Shown here piece by piece: positions 18,141-27,100 of a stretch of 64,000 nucleotides of DNA. The stretch's first letter is position 1; every line of letters starts with the position of its first letter. The stretch is from JAHQVI01 sp050330195 (lineage in GTDB: Bacteria > Pseudomonadota > Alphaproteobacteria > Rhizobiales > Rhodomicrobiaceae). A program made the position numbers and the translations under genes. The notes below the pieces were generated by a model. That model was not told the DNA's origin. It ran no database searches and worked only from the letters and a program-made list of their open reading frames with translations. Location: NCBI GenBank assembly GCA_050330195.1, contig JBHJOB010000005.1, positions 1 to 64,000 on the forward strand, written 5' to 3'.

Positions 18141-18439
18141 TCTCGGTCCGATCCGATGGTGATTCAGCGGGGCCGCAACCTCTTTTCCGCGTTGTGGCCC
18201 CTTGATCCATTCCGCTCACGCTTCAATACCGCCAGCGTGCTTATCAGCAGAAGCGAGTGCTTGGCGCGGTCTGTGATTCCGGTGACGGCACGCGGGAAAA
18301 CCGACGGCTTGAACGGCAGCCTCGCTCATCTCCAGATCGCGCTAACCACGGCATGATCGAGACAGATCCCGCCAGCCCCGGCGACGGGCGGACAGCCCAC
18401 ATCGCGAAACCTCCCACCGCCTCCCCGCCAGCCAACCGG

Positions 18440-19327
18440 ATGGATCTTACCATTGCCCTGCCGGATGGGCGCGTGCTCGGCTATGCGGAGTATGGCGATC
18501 CTGATGGCGTTCCGATCATTGGCATGCACGGAACGCCTGGCTCGCGGCGCATGTTCGAGATCGCCAATGAAGCCGCCGCGGCGCTCAATATCCGCCTGCT
18601 GGCTCCCGAACGGCCGGGCTTCGGAATTTCCAGCTATCATTCCGGGCGGGATCTGCGCAGCTATGCGCAGGACATCGCCGCCTTCGCCGACACACTGGGG
18701 ATCTCCCGGTTCGCCGTCGCGGGCGTCTCGGGCGGCGGTCCCTATGCGGCTGCCTGCGCCGCGTTTCTGCCCGAGCGCGTTACAGCCCTCGGGCTGGTCA
18801 GCCCAATCGGTCCGATGGCAGGCAAGGAGAAGCCGCCTTCGATAGGGCCGGGACACGCCTTCGCCTTCCGCTATGGCCCCCGCATGAAGCCGCTCATGGC
18901 GCTCATCTTCAGCGTTGGCAGGCTGGCGTTCCTCCATGCGCCGAACCTCATCTTCGGCTTCATCCTCAGCCGCGCGGCGCCATCCGACTGGGCCGTCCTC
19001 TCGCGCCGCGAGATACGCCGAAATCTCATTCGCGGCGTTGCCGAGGGCTGCCGTCCGGGGATTGGCGCGAGCCTTCAGGAAATGCGTTTGTTTTCAAGAC
19101 CATGGGACGTGCCGCTGGAGAAAATCGAAGCGCCGGCTTTCCTCTGGCAGGGTTTGAGCGACCGCAATGTTCCCGTCAGCGCGGCATTGCGGCTGGGCGA
19201 GCTGATCAAGGGCTGCCGCGTGACCCGGATCGCCAATGCAGGCCATTACTGGATCTTCGACAACGTCCCCCTTGTACTCGCAACACTTGCTGATGCATAC
19301 AAAAGTCGAACGGCTGGAGACAAGTGA
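18440..19327 (+). CDS. Alpha/beta-fold hydrolase
   Basis: 295 residues from MDLTIALPDGRVLGYAEYG, where family homology starts. Oxyanion motif MHGTPGSRRM, nucleophile elbow AGVSGGGPYA (Ser in GVSGG), C-terminal His in NAGHYWIF and an acid in GLSDRNVP give a full triad. No signal peptide is present. Longer starts exist at 18353 (ATG) and 18257 (GTG); the extra residues are Pro/Ala-rich and look non-conserved. No start has a strong ribosome-binding site, so the 5' end is uncertain. Substrate unknown. Confidence 0.87.
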   Translation: MDLTIALPDGRVLGYAEYGDPDGVPIIGMHGTPGSRRMFEIANEAAAALNIRLLAPERPGFGISSYHSGRDLRSYAQDIAAFADTLGISRFAVAGVSGGGPYAAACAAFLPERVTALGLVSPIGPMAGKEKPPSIGPGHAFAFRYGPRMKPLMALIFSVGRLAFLHAPNLIFGFILSRAAPSDWAVLSRREIRRNLIRGVAEGCRPGIGASLQEMRLFSRPWDVPLEKIEAPAFLWQGLSDRNVPVSAALRLGELIKGCRVTRIANAGHYWIFDNVPLVLATLADAYKSRTAGDK

Positions 19328-19645
19328 GAAACCCCGCTCTTTCAAGAGCGCGCAGGCGGTTCATATCCGTGTTTTTCCATGTTGCGGAAGGATCGATTTT
19401 CTTGAATATACCAGCCGGAAAATGACGACCGCTTTATCGCGTCATGATTGTGGAAGTCATATTATGCATTCAACTGAACCCAAAAGGCATCAATTCCTGA
19501 AAGACATTCGCTTTTCCACGATTTTGCGGCATTAACGCAATCCATGCCTCATAAATGCCACCATATGAAAAGAGCTTCGTTTCGAGACGTCACCGATGTG
19601 CTAAGGTGCACGCCGTAGTATTCGCGCTGATAGGGAAGTCCGCTT
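19328..19645. other. Intergenic, AT-richer stretch
   Basis: About 318 bases between the hydrolase and the J-domain fusion gene, less GC-rich than its flanks. It presumably holds the promoter of the fusion gene, whose AGGGAAG ribosome-binding site is at its right end. I see no credible gene or RNA in it. Confidence 0.5.
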
Positions 19646-21967
19646 GTGGCGAACCCAGACGACCTGGAGAAAATTTGCCAAGGCCCCAAAGTGTGGAATT
19701 CTTGGCGGGCAGAGAATTCTGAACGCGTTCCCGACTTGCGGAACGTGCGTTTGGCCTTGGGCGAGCGTCAAATGGGCCCCGAAAACGGCGGACCGATTGA
19801 TCTGCACGGCGTCGATCTTGAGGGCGCCGAACTTCACAACGCCACGCTCATCGGCGCGGATCTCAACCGCGCGCGCCTGACCGCGGCCGATCTCGTGGGC
19901 GCGCGTCTCGATGGCGCCGATCTGACCGGGGCGGATCTGACCGATGCCGTACTGGACGGCGCGGATCTGGAAGGCGCGATTCTGGACGGCGCGATTCTCA
20001 TCGGCGCGAGTTTCACGAATGCCCGTGGTCTGACGCAGGAACAGATTGCCGCCTCGCATGGCGATGCAAGCACGGCGCTGCCTGGAAATCTGCTGCCACC
20101 CGAAAGCTGGTTTCCCCCGCTCGAAGACGATCTGTTTACCGGATCGCCCGCTCCCGAACCGATTCACAGCAGCGATCCCTATGACGTTCTCGGCGTCGAG
20201 CGTACGGCAAACCAGGCCGAAATCCGTACCGCGTTCCGAAATCTGGTGAAAATGTATCATCCGGATCTCAATCCGGACGATGCTGACGCACAGGAACTCT
20301 TCAAGCGCATCTCCATCGCATACCGCATTCTCGGCGACGTGGAAAAACGCGGCCGCTACGATCGCGGCGAAATTGGCGGCGACGGCGAAATCAGCCCGGA
20401 ATTCGAGGCAAAACAGCATTTCCGCCGCTATGCCTATCGCTTTTACACTGCGGCAGCCGCCTCGCTCGTCATCGTGGTGGGCGCCCTTGCCGGTGTCTGG
20501 TACATGGTTCTGACGCAGGAACAACCTGCGGGCAGCCGCCTGGAAATCGCAGTTTCAACCCCGCCGAAGCAGATCGAGCGCCTTCCCTCGGTCGCCTATG
20601 CCCCGGACGCCGCGCGGGTGGCCGCTGGGCTTTCCGATGATGGGCCCGAGGAGCAGAGCGAGCCCGCTACCGAAGCGCTCGGCGAATTGCGGAGCGAGCC
20701 TCAACTCGTCGCGCCTGAAACCTCAACCTCCGCCGGTTCGCAGGATACCGCAGCGCCGCCGAGCGATCCGGCCCCGGCCGCCACCGTTTCGGAACCGGCA
20801 ACGACTAAAGCTGCAGTTGACGAAGCAACGGACGCGGCAACGGTCGAACTGACGGAAGATAAGGGCATTGCGCCGAAGCCCGCAGGCGTGGCCGAGACCG
20901 ATGACCTCTTGAAAACGGCTGCCGTAAGCGAAAATGAGGCGACACCTTCACCCCGACCCGATGGCGAGCGTTCACCCGCAGCGGCGCAAGTGCCATCGCC
21001 GCCTGCAGGCCATATGCCGGTCGCGGCAACGAGTGAAGCGGATACCATCGCAGAGGCAGAGGCAGAGGCAGGCAGCGGGCGGCTCGCCCGGCTGGACGCG
21101 CAAGAACCAGCAGAATCGGTGACGCTCCCCGTCTCTGCCGAGCCGGAGCGGCCGCAAATCGATGCCGCACAGCAAGCGGACGTCGCGGGCCCTGCAATGC
21201 CCGGCGGGACAGGTTCAATCTACCCGGAGGTTCCCGATCCGGCAGCCGTGACACGCTCATCCCAAGAGAATGGAGCCGGCGCCGACGCTTCCGCATCAGA
21301 GACCGAAGCCGAAATTGCCGTGCTGACGCCGCCTGTCGAGCAGAGCGAACCGACGCCATCTTCTCTTGGTGATGGACATGACGACGGTCAGGCTCGCCCG
21401 GCAGACGCGGACACGGCGCATGAAGCCGCACCACCCGCACAAAACCGGCGAGAAAGCGACGAGGACACGGCGAAACAAGACCGCGGGGAAGATGTTGTTG
21501 CGCTAGAAGAGGATGGAATTGCGGCAGCAACAGCGCCGGACGAAGCGGATCACGTCATTCTCTTGATGACAACGAATGGCCGGAAAATCGGTAATGACCC
21601 GATTTCCGAAATGTTCCGGCGCAACGCCATCAAGCAAGCCCTTGCGCAAGACGAAAGCGAGACGACTGCAAGTATCGCTGCGCTCTTCCAGCAGGAAGAA
21701 ATCGGCGCGCAGGACGAGATCTGGGACCTCTATACGCACTCACGACCGGAGCCAGGAGAAACGCAAAATCGTCCTTGGCCGGAAATCCTCAAGACCAGAG
21801 AAAAGCCGGCTCCCGCCGTGCCCGTCAATCAGTCTGTTGCTCCCGTCCCCAACAAGGTCATAGCCAAGCGGACGCGGGAGGATCGGCAGGAGCCTGCGCC
21901 CCGCGCTGCGGGGACGACGGCTGCCCGCGAGCAGGCGGTGTCGGACATTCTTGCCGGCGGCCTCTGA
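19646..21967 (+). CDS. Pentapeptide-repeat / J-domain membrane fusion protein
   Basis: 773 residues from a GTG start (AGGGAAG upstream). Residues 50-130 are pentapeptide repeats (A[DE]LxG pattern, e.g. GADLTGADLTDAVLDGADL). Residues 178-241 form a J-domain (DPYDVLGVERTANQAEI) with HPD at 205-207, the motif that stimulates Hsp70 ATPase. A single membrane segment spans 268-290, and about 480 residues of Ala/Pro/Glu/Thr-rich low-complexity sequence follow, ending in AREQAVSDILAGGL. The likely topology puts both folded domains in the cytoplasm and the acidic disordered tail in the periplasm. A DnaK-recruiting membrane scaffold is an inference. The region 21052-21070 has a short GAGGCA tandem repeat. 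Confidence 0.88.
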   Translation: MANPDDLEKICQGPKVWNSWRAENSERVPDLRNVRLALGERQMGPENGGPIDLHGVDLEGAELHNATLIGADLNRARLTAADLVGARLDGADLTGADLTDAVLDGADLEGAILDGAILIGASFTNARGLTQEQIAASHGDASTALPGNLLPPESWFPPLEDDLFTGSPAPEPIHSSDPYDVLGVERTANQAEIRTAFRNLVKMYHPDLNPDDADAQELFKRISIAYRILGDVEKRGRYDRGEIGGDGEISPEFEAKQHFRRYAYRFYTAAAASLVIVVGALAGVWYMVLTQEQPAGSRLEIAVSTPPKQIERLPSVAYAPDAARVAAGLSDDGPEEQSEPATEALGELRSEPQLVAPETSTSAGSQDTAAPPSDPAPAATVSEPATTKAAVDEATDAATVELTEDKGIAPKPAGVAETDDLLKTAAVSENEATPSPRPDGERSPAAAQVPSPPAGHMPVAATSEADTIAEAEAEAGSGRLARLDAQEPAESVTLPVSAEPERPQIDAAQQADVAGPAMPGGTGSIYPEVPDPAAVTRSSQENGAGADASASETEAEIAVLTPPVEQSEPTPSSLGDGHDDGQARPADADTAHEAAPPAQNRRESDEDTAKQDRGEDVVALEEDGIAAATAPDEADHVILLMTTNGRKIGNDPISEMFRRNAIKQALAQDESETTASIAALFQQEEIGAQDEIWDLYTHSRPEPGETQNRPWPEILKTREKPAPAVPVNQSVAPVPNKVIAKRTREDRQEPAPRAAGTTAAREQAVSDILAGGL

Positions 21968-22444
21968 GCGGCCATCTCTGCAAGCGCGCCTGGTGTGCGG
22001 ATCGGTATCCCCATGTGTGAAATGTCCCGATCGAGCAAGCTCAGCACCCCAACCGCACGACACTTGTGAAAGAATGTACGCCAGCGGCAAGATGCTAGCC
22101 ATTGCCATCAACAGCAGTGGGATCTGGGAAGCTGCTTCTTCCTGCAAAGGCCAATGCGGGATCAGTTTAGATGGACACAGTTTTTCATTCCTGCGCAAGA
22201 GCGAACCCGTACTCCGCAGCATCCCCGGTGTTTACTGGATGCCTGCTTGAGCAGGTATGCCATCTGTATTGATGGGTGAGGCCACCTGAAGCGACCCCGC
22301 TCCAGGCAGTTCCGGCGACACAACATAGGGTTACGCCCAGTTCTTGCGGCGGCACACATCCCTCATTGCAGCAACGGTCGCGCGCGACAGGCGTGAGGCC
22401 TGCCGCATCTCCCAAGCCGGGAGCCGCCCCTCCCGCCCAGCGGA
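21968..22444. other. Intergenic region, no gene recognised
   Basis: About 477 bases between the J-domain gene and the convergent SGNH lipoprotein gene. The short frames here have no family features. A CCTGCT/AGCAGG hairpin preceded by CTGGAT lies at 22242-22255 and resembles the widespread proteobacterial repeat that reads 'IPAQAGIQ' when translated. The rest may be a decayed mobile or duplicated remnant, but nothing is recognisable. Confidence 0.4.
22242..22255. repeat. Short REP-like hairpin
   Basis: CCTGCT and AGCAGG form a six-base-pair stem with a two-base loop, preceded by CTGGAT and followed by TATGCC. This is the layout of the common proteobacterial repeat whose translation gives IPAxAGIQ. 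Only one copy was noticed in the window. Confidence 0.4.
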
Positions 22445-23977
22445 TTATTTCTTTGCCGCTGTGGTCAGATGGATGGCGTCATAAGCCATCATCATCTCGC
22501 GGAAAAGCAGGCGCGCGGTGCGTTTCGACCCTTCCTCGGTCAGATGAATATGGTCCTTGGCGGCCAGCGCTGGCTTGCTGTGAACCCAGGCATGAATGCC
22601 GCACGGACCTCCCATCAGCTTGGACCAGTCCCAGAAAAACGCATTATGCGCTGCGGCAAGACGCCGAAGCGTTGCGCGCACCGCTGCGAGATTCAGCGGA
22701 GGATGCCAGCGAGCCAGACGCGGATCGCCCGCCTCGATCTTCTGCTCGTACTCGGCACGCTCGGTCGGGCTCAGCGCACGGCAGACATTGCTCACGCGAA
22801 CCGAACGCGAGGCAAATTTCGGCATCTGCGCCACATCCGGCGGACCGATGACAAGCAGAGACGCTCTCGGCGCGCTGCGCCGCAGGCGCGCAATCGCCAC
22901 ACTGGCCCGCGCTTCGTAATCGCGCAGGTCGAGATTGTCGTCGAAGCTTTCGCCTGTTCCGTAGGAAAAGACGATCAGGTCCGGAGACATTCGCCGCAGA
23001 TCCGCCTCCATATATTCCTGATCCCAGCTCAGCGGCGTCAGCGCTGTCGCGCCGGGAAGCCCGAGATTGACATACCGGACGCCGGGAGTATTCGTGCCGA
23101 TCGAAATCGAATGGATGGTAACGGGTCCATCCCCTTTCGGGCGAAGCATCAATTCGCGCGCGGAATTCTCAAGCCGGAGATTGCGCCAGCCCTTCTCCGC
23201 TCCTGCCGTGGACGCTTCCTTGACATCGCCATCGAGGCTGATCAGCAACGAACCATTGTCCGGCCCGCTGTCCAGCGTCACCTCGGCCCATGAGAAGGGC
23301 TGGTCCCTGGCCGTCAGGCGCAGCCACGCATCCGGTTTGCCTGCCGTCAGTTTGGCCCCGGTTATTCCGAAGGGCCCCGATGCCTCGCCTGTGCTGAGCT
23401 GCACGCGCCATTTTCCGCCGCGGTCGAACTTGACGCCCCGCGCGAGATAGAGGCCCGGAGTGAGCATACCCCGGCCCGCATCGCCAAAGCGGCTCTGGAA
23501 CTGTTCCCGCAAGGCGCCAGAGAAGCGGTCCGCCGCGATGTGGCTGTCACCGATATGGAGGATGGTTACGGTCTGATCGCTGCCACCGTTCTCCAGCCTG
23601 GCCAGCGCGGAAAAGAAATTGCCGAGCGCGACGTTTGGTGGAACTTCCGGGATATCCTCGATGGAGGGAATTTGCGGTGTGCCGTCCTCCGCTGACAGGC
23701 TGGTCGTTCCAGCGGTAAAGATCGCAGCTTCCTGTGCAGCCCCGTTGCCATCCTGACCGCTCCAGTTCTGCCCGCCGGATGCAGCGGCATTCCGGCCGCC
23801 TCCGCCGTTTCGCTCGAGCCGGAAAGAGTTGTCCTTGTTTTCCGCAACGAACTTGCTGCTCTTGGATGCGTCCGTACCGCTTTCCGGCAAGCATCCCCCG
23901 AGGATAGCACCGACAAAACCAATCAACGCAATACGCACTCCCTGGCGCAGGAGTCTGGAGCCCGCCGACGTCTCCAT
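22445..23977 (-). CDS. SGNH/GDSL-family lipoprotein
   Basis: 510 residues. The N-terminus is a lipoprotein signal ending in AILGGC (Cys29), so the mature protein is anchored in the envelope. After a Gly/Asn-rich linker the SGNH hydrolase fold begins: nucleophile block ILHIGDSHIAADR (Ser145), FSYGTGESFD in place of the GxND block, and DHIHLTEEG with the catalytic Asp and His. Relatives in envelope loci act as esterases or O-acetyltransferases on cell-wall or exopolysaccharide sugars. It is about 55 bases from, and in line with, a second SGNH-like gene and probably shares its transcript. Confidence 0.88.
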   Translation of the reverse strand: METSAGSRLLRQGVRIALIGFVGAILGGCLPESGTDASKSSKFVAENKDNSFRLERNGGGGRNAAASGGQNWSGQDGNGAAQEAAIFTAGTTSLSAEDGTPQIPSIEDIPEVPPNVALGNFFSALARLENGGSDQTVTILHIGDSHIAADRFSGALREQFQSRFGDAGRGMLTPGLYLARGVKFDRGGKWRVQLSTGEASGPFGITGAKLTAGKPDAWLRLTARDQPFSWAEVTLDSGPDNGSLLISLDGDVKEASTAGAEKGWRNLRLENSARELMLRPKGDGPVTIHSISIGTNTPGVRYVNLGLPGATALTPLSWDQEYMEADLRRMSPDLIVFSYGTGESFDDNLDLRDYEARASVAIARLRRSAPRASLLVIGPPDVAQMPKFASRSVRVSNVCRALSPTERAEYEQKIEAGDPRLARWHPPLNLAAVRATLRRLAAAHNAFFWDWSKLMGGPCGIHAWVHSKPALAAKDHIHLTEEGSKRTARLLFREMMMAYDAIHLTTAAKK

Positions 23978-24032
23978 GTTGAACGTTCACCCCTCTCAAC
24001 TCATTGACGCGACAAACAAACCTAAGGCAAGC

Positions 24033-25277
24033 CTAGCTGCGAGGCCATCGAAAATCGTCGGCCCGGCCCGGTTTGGGTGTCAATGCCTCTCCCTCAACGA
24101 GAGATTTGTAATAAAGCCGCTCCGTGACAGGAAGACGGCGCTCGCCGGTGTTGACGCTCAAATTGCCGATTGGCGACACTGTCGCCAGGCCGGTCACGCC
24201 TTCACTGACGTCTCCGATAATTGTTTCGCCCGGAGGCGAATAGCCGCTTGCAAAGGCGGAAATCGCCGCGCCCTGCCCTGCGCTGTCCTGGTCCACCGGA
24301 CCGGATTGAGCCGCAGCCGAATTCTCCGCGCCGTCCTGCAGTCCGGGCAATGGTGAACCCGGCCCCGGCCCGGCGTTTGCCCCGTCCGCTTCCGGAGACG
24401 CCTCCGCGTCTGCCGTTGACGCTGTCCGATTGCTTGCCTGCGCCTTGGGAACGAGCCTTTGCTGCTCCTCACTGTCGCCGGCAAGAGAAATGTTGCGCTC
24501 GCTCCGGGCCGACGCCAGATCGCGCCGGATGATGACCTCGACATAGTTGGCCAGCTTCCGGTTGCCGCGCGCGGTGAAGGACACTCCATCGGACTCGCGC
24601 AGCCGCTTGTTCTGGCCGGTCAGGTCCGGGCCGAATGCCGAGAAGCCGCCGAGCTGATCGGTAAAGCCGCTCCAGGTGTCGATATATTTCGTGCCGTTGA
24701 TATAGCTTCGCTCGCGGAAAATGTCATTCAGAAGCGCCATCGCCTCGCTGGTCTTGGAACTGGCCATGATCGGCATCCCGATCCAGTAGACCGCGATATT
24801 CTGCTCCTTCAGCGCCTTGATCAGCGTATCGACCTGCTTCGAATAGGCCTCGCGCCACTCCTCGGTCCCCCAGCTGACGGAGCCCTCGGGCAGCCGGATA
24901 TTGCGGACATCGTTCATGCCCATCATCAGGACGGCAACGTGTATCGGCTGGGTTTTGACAAGTTCGGCAATATCGGTTGCCCAATCCGTCCGGTCGGGCC
25001 GCGCAAGGCCGGCGGAGGATTTGGTGGAACTGACGATCTTCAGCGAGCCGTCTTTCTCGAAAGCTTCCTGCATGCCGTTCGCAAGGCCCGTCGCGAGATA
25101 GTCTCCGAAGACATGGAGGTGATAGCGGTCGGTCTGCGGAAATGGATTGATGTAACTGCGGGCACGGAAACTGAACGTGTTCGTCTGCGCGGATGCATTG
25201 TCGGCCACAGTCAGCCAGGCAGCCGCCAACACAGCCAGCATCGCACAAAAAGCGCGCCACTGGCTTGTCAGAAGCAT
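24033..25277 (-). CDS. DUF459/SGNH-fold protein, catalytic residues apparently lost
   Basis: 414 residues from MLLTSQWRAF, with a signal peptide cleaved after NASA (about residue 30); AGGGA precedes this ATG, while a start at 25298 has a worse site. The DUF459 SGNH scaffold is visible: HVFGDYLATGLA (block I), MMGMNDVRN (block III) and SDGVSFTARGNRKLA (block V). The nucleophile Ser of GDS is Tyr (GDY) and the His of DGxHFT is Ser, so hydrolysis is not expected. The C-terminal 150 residues are low-complexity. It is the upstream partner of an apparently intact SGNH lipoprotein and may bind the same glycan. Confidence 0.87.
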   Translation of the reverse strand: MLLTSQWRAFCAMLAVLAAAWLTVADNASAQTNTFSFRARSYINPFPQTDRYHLHVFGDYLATGLANGMQEAFEKDGSLKIVSSTKSSAGLARPDRTDWATDIAELVKTQPIHVAVLMMGMNDVRNIRLPEGSVSWGTEEWREAYSKQVDTLIKALKEQNIAVYWIGMPIMASSKTSEAMALLNDIFRERSYINGTKYIDTWSGFTDQLGGFSAFGPDLTGQNKRLRESDGVSFTARGNRKLANYVEVIIRRDLASARSERNISLAGDSEEQQRLVPKAQASNRTASTADAEASPEADGANAGPGPGSPLPGLQDGAENSAAAQSGPVDQDSAGQGAAISAFASGYSPPGETIIGDVSEGVTGLATVSPIGNLSVNTGERRLPVTERLYYKSLVEGEALTPKPGRADDFRWPRS

Positions 25278-25436
25278 CTGGCCAGTCCCTTCATTCATTG
25301 CCGAACATTTCCCATCCTTTGCGGCGCTAAATATTTGCCGCCAAATGTCCTAAATTAAGGCGAAGCGCGAGAAGATTGGCCAATGGTGCGGGTGCGACGG
25401 GCCATTGCGGCATAGGGTCCACACCATCCGCACTTT

Positions 25437-26840
25437 CTATCCTGGCCGGTTCACGGTCTGCGGGCCCGCACCGGACATCAACTCCTTGAACAGCGACTGA
25501 GACGGATAGCAGTCGGGCCGCCGCTTGGTCGCCTTCTGGTAGCGGCCAATCGCAACCCGCGTTTGCACGCCGAAAAGCCCGTCCGGGGTGCCTTCCAGAA
25601 AGCCGCCCTTCTTAAGCGCGATCTGCATCCGGCAAAGATTCTCGACGGAAAACTCGAAATCGTCAGCCGTGGATTTCGGCCACGGCGTATGGAAGATGCA
25701 CTCCCGGCTGTCCGTATCGCAGCCGACGCGATCGGCCAGATGTCCGACGAACAGCGCATAGAGATCGGCCGGATTATAGCTGCGCAGCACGTCGAAATTC
25801 TCGGTTACGAGAAAGGCCGGACCACGCGCGCCCGCAGGCAGGACGAGATAGCCGATATTGCCGAGATTGGGGAATTCCGGCTGCTGCCGTCCGAGCCTCG
25901 GCACGCGCTTGATCCCGTATTTCTGCGTCCAGTGTCCGATCGGCCAGCGATTGGCGCGGTTCTCCAGGGTGCAGTCGAAATTCGCGCTCGGCTCCGGCAG
26001 GCGGATCTCATAGCCCCAGCTCTTCGCGCCGCTATGCCAGCCACGGTCCTTCAGGACATTGGCGGTCGTCGCCAGCGCATCCGGGACGGACCGCCATAGA
26101 TCCAGCTTGCCGTCACGATCGCCATCGACGGCAAAGCCGAGGAACTCGTCGGGCATGATCTGGGTCAGTCCGGTCGCGCCCGCATAGGACGACCGGAACT
26201 GCTCAGGCGTCATATGGCCCTGCTCGACCATGACCAGCGCGGCAATGAGTTGTTTGCGGCTCCAGCCCTGCCGGCTCTTGTAGCCCGCATAGGCATGGGA
26301 GGCGAGCGCACGGAAGCCATTATGGTTGAGCTTGGCGGCGCCAAAAGCGGTTTCGCGGCCCCACAATCCCATCAGCATGTTCACGGGAACCCGGAATGAG
26401 CGCTCGATCTCCATGAGATGTTCATGCGTTTTCGGCCCCTGCGCTTCGAGGTCGGCCAGGATCGAGCGGCCCTTGAGGGCAAGGCTGCGCATGTATTTCG
26501 GCGGGAAATATTTCTCCGGTTGGAGGAATTCCGGCTGGGTGATCTTGTTGCAGGTCTCGGGCAGGCCGGTGCGTTCGCTCAGCTTGCGTCCCGACGATTT
26601 TCGGGTCTCGCCGGGACAGTAGACGCCGGGCAACTTGCAGTCCGGTGTCAACGAGGAAAAGACACGATCGAATGTCGCGCGGGACACACCGGCCGTCTTC
26701 GCTTCCGGCCACAATTTTCCGAGCCACGACGAAAAACTCTGCTCGCCCGCGGCTCGCGCCGAACCGGGGCCGGCGGCGCTGACGCAGAAAATGGTCAGCA
26801 TAAGGATCAACAGCTTATGGCAGATGGCCTTGCCACGCAT
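25437..26840 (-). CDS. Lytic murein transglycosylase (MltB-like) with PG-binding domain
   Basis: 467 residues from the ATG at 26840, which has GGAGAAAGGA directly upstream; the longer frame to 27098 adds an unlikely leader. A signal peptide ends near SARAAG (about 28-32). The MltB-type lysozyme fold has its catalytic Glu163 in LWGRETAFGA, with AGATGLTQIMPDEFLG and DGKLDLWRSVPDALATTANVL further on, and a C-terminal PG_binding_1 domain (GTPDGLFGVQTRVAIGRYQ). It cleaves peptidoglycan with 1,6-anhydro-muropeptide formation in the periplasm. Confidence 0.94.
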   Translation of the reverse strand: MRGKAICHKLLILMLTIFCVSAAGPGSARAAGEQSFSSWLGKLWPEAKTAGVSRATFDRVFSSLTPDCKLPGVYCPGETRKSSGRKLSERTGLPETCNKITQPEFLQPEKYFPPKYMRSLALKGRSILADLEAQGPKTHEHLMEIERSFRVPVNMLMGLWGRETAFGAAKLNHNGFRALASHAYAGYKSRQGWSRKQLIAALVMVEQGHMTPEQFRSSYAGATGLTQIMPDEFLGFAVDGDRDGKLDLWRSVPDALATTANVLKDRGWHSGAKSWGYEIRLPEPSANFDCTLENRANRWPIGHWTQKYGIKRVPRLGRQQPEFPNLGNIGYLVLPAGARGPAFLVTENFDVLRSYNPADLYALFVGHLADRVGCDTDSRECIFHTPWPKSTADDFEFSVENLCRMQIALKKGGFLEGTPDGLFGVQTRVAIGRYQKATKRRPDCYPSQSLFKELMSGAGPQTVNRPG

Positions 26841-27100
26841 TCCTTTCTCCTCAATCTCGTTCAGGGCGCGCATACTGGCAGAAACCGGCCCGCCTTTCCA
26901 GAGCGTATGCACACGCAAAGGTTGCCGCCGGCGCCCCGCGCCAAAGATAAAATGCCTTTTAGCACAACATGGATGAACAGGCGCGTTCTTCATTGCCGTA
27001 TGCAGGCCGTCCACGCATGATGAGGCGATTCCGTCACTTTGAATAAAGACTGGCATATTCAAAAGGCTGGCCTGTGTCCGGCTGTTCATTGGGGGCAATC

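Noticed and set aside
21052..21070. Tandem GAGGCA repeats as a possible variable-number repeat
   Set aside because: Only about three units inside a coding low-complexity region, encoding Glu-Ala; not enough to call a separate repeat feature.
22162..22415. Possible transposase fragment
   Set aside because: Minus-strand translations here do not match any transposase motif I recognise; left as an unexplained gap.
26841..27098. Upstream extension of the lytic transglycosylase frame
   Set aside because: The ATG at 26840 has a strong ribosome-binding site and starts a signal peptide; the extra 86 residues look non-coding and overlap the promoter side of the deacetylase gene.
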